A stretch of DNA of 64,000 nt from Amorphochlora amoebiformis (taxonomy: Eukaryota > Cercozoa > Chlorarachniophyceae). Numbering within the stretch: position 1 is the first letter of the stretch; each line of letters opens with the position of its first letter. Made by a program: the position numbers and the translations under genes. The stretch covers positions 1-64,000 of the forward strand of contig BAAHQB010000287.1 in the NCBI GenBank assembly GCA_054601695.1, written 5' to 3'. Of this stretch, positions 59,797-64,000 are shown piece by piece. Below the pieces are notes generated by a model, which saw only the letters and a list, made by a program, of their open reading frames with translations, was not told the origin of the DNA and did no database searches.

Positions 59797-59837
59797 CGAA
59801 TGTCTATGTAGATGATACGGCGGAAATTAACCAGCCC

Positions 59838-59886
<49 letters not shown>

Positions 59887-60013
59887 CGAATGTCTATGTA
59901 GATGATACGGCGGAAACTAACCAACCCATACATATATCGAATGATTATCTATATAATACAGAAGGATATATACATATATCTTACATATACATATATACAT
60001 GTATATATATATG

Positions 60014-60045
<32 letters not shown>

Positions 60046-60496
60046 ATATAATATACATAAATCTATATTTAAATATTACCCTATGAGCCCAAATGGTTAT
60101 CAACCCTGAGCCCAACCTAACCCTAACCCTAACCCGAACCCTAACCCTAGCCCTAACCCAAATCCTAACCCTAGCCCTAGCCGAGACCCAACCTTGTCCG
60201 ATGTCGTGTTCACCCAAATGGTTATCAACCATAAGCATAACCCTAACCCTAACCCTAACCCTAACCCTAACCCTAACCCTAACCCAAACTTGAAATCTCT
60301 CTCGTTATACAAATGTATGTAGATATGGTATATATACATATCTATATATACATAAATATATATTACATATATATATATATATGTATATATATATATGTAT
60401 ATACATATTATGTACATATATGTATGTATTATATAACATTTTCGACAATATCTTTAGACTTTCGTATGTATATATATATATATATCCGTATCTATG

Positions 60497-60550
<54 letters not shown>

Positions 60551-60689
60551 CCTTATGATCAATATGTCCTTTCTCCATGCGCCGTATACTCCCCTCATCT
60601 TTCAGCTCTCCTGACAAATTAAATACACGGGTATCCACCTATGTTTTGTGTATGTACAAATACATATCTCATGTGCAAATCATGTATAT

Positions 60690-60757
<68 letters not shown>

Positions 60758-60907
60758 TATATAGTACACATACACATACATAGTAACTATGCATACCTGA
60801 TTTCGATATATATATATATATTGTTATATATATATTTATATATATATATATAAATAAATTTGTATTTATTTACACATGTACACACATACACAGATCTACG
60901 CACATAT

Positions 60908-60947
<40 letters not shown>

Positions 60948-61005
60948 TACATACATATGTATATAAATATATATATATATATTATTTACTCACACACACG
61001 CACAT

Positions 61006-61038
<33 letters not shown>

Positions 61039-61129
61039 AATATATATATATATATGTGTGTATATATATGTATATATATATATATATATCCCGCACACAC
61101 ACACACACACGCACACGCACGCACACACG

Positions 61130-61164
<35 letters not shown>

Positions 61165-61233
61165 TAATATATATATATATATATATATATATGTATACAT
61201 GTACATATATATATGTGTATATATGTGCATATC

Positions 61234-61265
<32 letters not shown>

Positions 61266-62192
61266 CCATGCAAATTATATATACCTGATTTGGAATCGAC
61301 CTTCTCATCACCTCTAAAAGTTAGAAATAGGATTAGGGTTAGGGTTAGGGTTAGGGTTAGGCTTAGGGTCAGGGTTAGGGTTCGGGTTAGGGCTAGGTTT
61401 AGGTTAATGCTAGGCTTAAGATTAGGGCTAAAGTTAGAAATAGAGTTTGATTTAGGGTACAGATTGGGCTTAGAGTTAGGTTACATAGTTGGAGATGGTG
61501 TGGTAGGTTGTTAAAAATTATATTAGACTTAGGGTTAGCGTTAGGGTTAGAGTTAGGGTTTCTGTTTGGGTTAGGGTAAGGGTTACAGCCAAGATGAACC
61601 CTATAGCTAGGGTCCCAACTTAACCCTATAGCTAAGGTATGCTCACCGTTTGGAGAATTAAAGAATTTGATAGGGTTTGGGTTAGGTTTTGGATTGGGGT
61701 TAGGGTTAGGATTAGGGTTAGGGTTAGGGTTAGGGTTTTGGTTTTGGTTAGGGTTAGGGTTAGGGATAGGATTATATACTACCTATTTGAAGTAACGGGT
61801 TAGGGTTAGTTGTAGGGTTAGGGTAGGCTAAGACTAGGGTTAGGGTTAGGGTTTTAGATCAGATCATTCACCATGTCTTAGTCTGAGGACCACTGACTCG
61901 TAAGGGTTTTAGGGTTAGGGTTAGGATTAAGGTTAGGGTTACGATTAGGGTTAGGGTTAGGATTAAGGTTAGGGTTACGATTAGGGTTAGGGTTAGGGTT
62001 AGGGTTTAAGGTTAATGGTTAGTGTTGATACTTGTTTGGGGTAACTGGACTGACTGGTTCTTTTGGGTCATCTTTTGCCTGAGGTAATATGGATATTTTG
62101 ATATGTATATATATATATATATGTACATATAAATATACATGTGTATATATATATTTAATGTTGTTAAACTGATCAATATGTATATATATTCT

Positions 62193-62235
<43 letters not shown>

Positions 62236-62981
62236 AGGTAGATAGATAGCATAGATAGATGCGACTCGATGGGTATATACAGTGCGACAGAGTTGACAGG
62301 TATGCCAGAGATCGCTACAGATCTTGGAGACTGCTCGGAGATTACGTTGACGGTAGTACCGGGTAGTATCGGGTAGTGCAGGGTAGTACCCGTATCGGGC
62401 TTCCAGATATACCGTGGCACAACGTGACGTCACGCCATGTCACACATTGTGAACTTTTCCGAAGATTCTAGTGTTCGAGGAGTTGTTAAAACGTTCCTAG
62501 AAAATTGCTGAATGAGCTGCTTGAGAAATTTCCTTTATCATTGTCGTAATCCAAACGGACTTCACGTGAACTCTGGAATACCATCTGCTATACCACTGCG
62601 CTAACTATATACATATATATATAGATATATATGATGTATATATATATATTTATCTATCCATCTATTATGTATATTATATACCGAGATATTGGAGTTGAGG
62701 TTAGACGTGAAAATAAAGACTTGAGAGGAAATCAACGATTCTTTCTTTCCGAGGCCAACATCCACTACATACACAAAGACATATATACACATATATATAT
62801 ATATACATATGTCTACATATCTATATATATATATATGTATACAAATATATATCTACCTATCTACATGTAGATATATGCTTTTATATATATTTCTATTACG
62901 CACGCATATACACGCACTTGAGAAATCACTCTCTTTTCGAGCCCATTATGATTTCTCTCTTTTCGAGCGCATCGGTTCCTC

Positions 62982-63022
<41 letters not shown>

Positions 63023-63167
63023 TTAAATTTTAAAAATATAAATGCGTATATAGGTATAACTCTTAATGATATATGTACATACCTATGTTATGCACATATA
63101 TATACAAACGCAAACACAATATATACATTTATGCATATACATATAGATAAAAAATACACAAACACAG

Positions 63168-63211
<44 letters not shown>

Positions 63212-63796
63212 TTATATTCTTACATATCGACCAAAAATATAAATAGCATAAGAGGACGCAGCTCGATGACTAGATATCGATATAGCTCACAAACATAGCC
63301 ACGGCTACGCTTTACATTGTTGGAGTTCCCGGAGATTGCTGGAGATCGGCTTAGCTGGTTCTAACCGGTACTACTAAGCACCGCCCGGTAATGACAAGCT
63401 TAAGACCCGTTTGAGGTATGCGTTGGATTATTTCAGTCAAATTATTGTAAGCTTGGTTGGATGAATTAGGGTATACGCGCGGAGCATCAGAATCTTCTGC
63501 GTAGGTCACAGAGCGTGACATTGCGTGACGTCACGTTTCGTCACTTGCAGTTTTGGACTACCAACCAGTGGTAACCATACTGTTATGTTAACAATTTTAA
63601 ACAATCGTATATTATATATATATATATATTATATATATATATATATATATAACTATATAAATATACATATATATATATATATAATATATATATATATAAC
63701 TATATATATATATATACATGTATGTACCAGTAAGATAGCTTAAAGCATCGAATGCATCTTTGGTTTGAGACAGCACCCTACCGTACCGATAATCTC
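56950..63796 (-). CDS. C3HC4 RING finger protein with coiled coil (3' part of gene)
   Basis: Exons in sense order: 63728-63796, 62721-62764, 62032-62078, 61285-61313, 60552-60610, (gap), 59533-59636, 58583-58624, 57698-57786, 56950-57085 (stop TGA). The RING is split: [17 protein letters not shown] joins [19 protein letters not shown], i.e. C-x2-C-x13-C-x-H-x2-C-x2-C-x8-C-x2-C, then [20 protein letters not shown]. It is preceded by a helical region ([46 protein letters not shown]) likely to be a coiled coil. RING proteins are usually E3 ubiquitin ligases; the substrate is unknown. Phases match except between 60552 and 59636, where one small exon is missing. The gene continues beyond the right edge. 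Confidence 0.75.
57787..58582 (-). repeat. telomere-type intron with CCCTAG acceptor
   Basis: This intron of the RING gene reads as TTAGGG on plus, CCCTAA on the sense strand. It begins GTCCAATCTAAACCC after exon 58583-58624 and ends CCCTAACCCTAG before exon 57698-57786. The reading frame crosses it cleanly (DAKDK to ANEQLKK). It consists of about 800 bp of repeats and variants such as CCCAAA and CCTAAT. Confidence 0.8.
59090..59400 (-). repeat. three decayed copies of a RING-gene exon end
   Basis: Downstream of exon 59533-59636, whose end encodes MQNQLRE with donor GTTTTC, there are copies at 59364-59404 (VQNQLRE, donor lost), 59265-59300 (MHNHLRA, donor kept) and 59105-59135 (MHKQL then stop). 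They are separated by (TA)n. Confidence 0.75.
59800..59975 (-). repeat. decayed copies of a RING-gene exon start
   Basis: Upstream (sense) of exon 59533-59636, copies of its first 30 nt with acceptor recur at 59797-59840, 59885-59930 and 59937-59975. They read SAVSS followed by a stop, where the true exon continues [10 protein letters not shown]. They are separated by (TA)n. Confidence 0.75.
60085..60292 (+). repeat. CCCTAA array in the opposite orientation
   Basis: Two CCCTAA arrays (60115-60180 and 60237-60290) flank CCGAGACCCAACCTTGTCCG and two copies of CCCAAATGGTTATCAACC. The C-rich strand here is plus, whereas the surrounding RING gene is on minus, so it is the one clear exception to the sense-strand rule. 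The stretch between may hold the missing small exon. Confidence 0.7.
61325..62028 (-). repeat. telomere-type intron with conserved core
   Basis: TTAGGG on plus, CCCTAA on the sense strand of the RING gene, between exons 62032-62078 and 61285-61313. It includes, at 61857-61910, the reverse complement of the conserved core found in the RanBP2-finger gene (TTAGTCTGAGGACCACTGAC). It ends on the sense strand with CTATTTCTAACTTTTAG. Confidence 0.85.
62235..62610 (-). mobile_element. SINE-like element, single complete copy
   Basis: On the minus strand it reads, in order, the tRNA-like head (GTTAGCGCAGTGGTAT..., 62555-62605), a middle with GGCGTGACGTCACG (about 62420-62440), GGAAGCCCGATACGGGTACT (about 62385-62404) and the tail ending TCTATGCTATCTAT (about 62240). 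This is the same order as at 54410-55560 but without the triplication. It lies in an intron of the RING gene. Confidence 0.75.
62915..62985 (-). repeat. decayed duplicate of a RING-gene exon end
   Basis: Two copies of CTCGAAAAGAGAG on the minus strand, the second followed by TGATTTCTCAAG and GTGCGT, resemble the end of exon 62721-62764 (AAAGAAAGAATCGTTGATTT, CCTCTCAA, donor GTCTTT). The phase does not fit for use as an exon. Confidence 0.5.
63235..63565 (-). mobile_element. diverged SINE-like copy
   Basis: On minus it shows the GTGACGTCACGCAATGTCACG body (about 63512-63537) and a GG(T/C)A-rich middle and tail with diverged spacing. The tRNA-like head is not clear. It lies in the same RING-gene intron as the copy at 62235-62610. 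Confidence 0.5.
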
Positions 63797-63890
63797 CTAT
63801 GGTAAGCTTAGGGTAAGGCTTAGGTTTAGGTTAGGATTAGGGTTTGGATTAGGGTTGAGGTTACAGTGTCAGTGTTTAGAGGGAGAGTAA
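63797..63890 (-). repeat. degenerate telomere-type intron end
   Basis: Plus strand TTAGGGTAAGGCTTAGG and similar words. On the sense strand of the RING gene this is a CCTAA-rich tract ending CTAAGCTTACCATAG, the acceptor of exon 63728-63796. TA sequence follows to the window end. Confidence 0.6.
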
Positions 63891-64000
63891 GGGAGATATA
63901 TATGAACATAGGTATATATATTTAAATACATATATATATATATATGTATATATATATGTATATAGTATAATATGTACATATATATCATGTAAATATATGG

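Overview
This is a nuclear eukaryotic window. About half of it is (TA)n microsatellite, and much of the rest is intron. Coding sequence is split into many short exons (6 to about 500 nt) with GT..AG borders. I assembled genes by matching splice sites and codon phase across introns, because almost every long ORF in the window is a simple-sequence artefact such as (IY)n, (RE)n, (SL)n or (GL)n. One intact gene has a plant-type FLZ (FCS-like) zinc finger, which suggests a green plant or streptophyte-like lineage. Against this, the telomere-like arrays are (CCCTAA/TTAGGG)n rather than the usual plant TTTAGGG. I would not name the organism.  Layout: 1-1.7 kb TA repeats and a 110-120 bp VNTR; 1732-2258 (-) a small basic protein, divergent from 2363-10588 (+), a 16-exon gene with a possible Tudor-like N-terminus; 11.2-21.0 kb (+) a multi-exon gene of unknown function with striking arrays of duplicated exon pieces; 21.0-22.6 kb CTAG-rich and palindromic repeats, then the promoter of the FLZ gene (22792-23282, +); 23.3-26.8 kb mostly gene-poor; 26824-38456 (-) a small Ras-like GTPase spread over about 11.6 kb, divergent from a small secreted-protein candidate at 38800-41043 (+); 41228-53799 (+) a complete 448-residue protein with two RanBP2-type zinc fingers, resembling the ZRANB2/TAF15 type; 54.4-56.3 kb a tRNA-headed SINE-like element and two stray exons; 56950-63796 (-) the 3' part of a coiled-coil RING finger gene that continues past the right edge.  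Two connected phenomena stand out. First, many introns contain or consist of telomere-type repeats, nearly always with the C-rich CCCTAA strand as the sense strand. In places the repeat itself supplies the 5' splice site (GTAACCC, GTCCTAACC), the branch-like CTAAC and the 3' AG (CCCTAG). A conserved core of about 50 bp recurs inside these introns in two different genes. Second, almost every intron carries decayed copies of the neighbouring exon edge with its splice site, separated by (TA)n, as if exon-intron junctions are repeatedly duplicated through TA tracts. All exon models here are inferred from sequence alone; RNA evidence would settle them.
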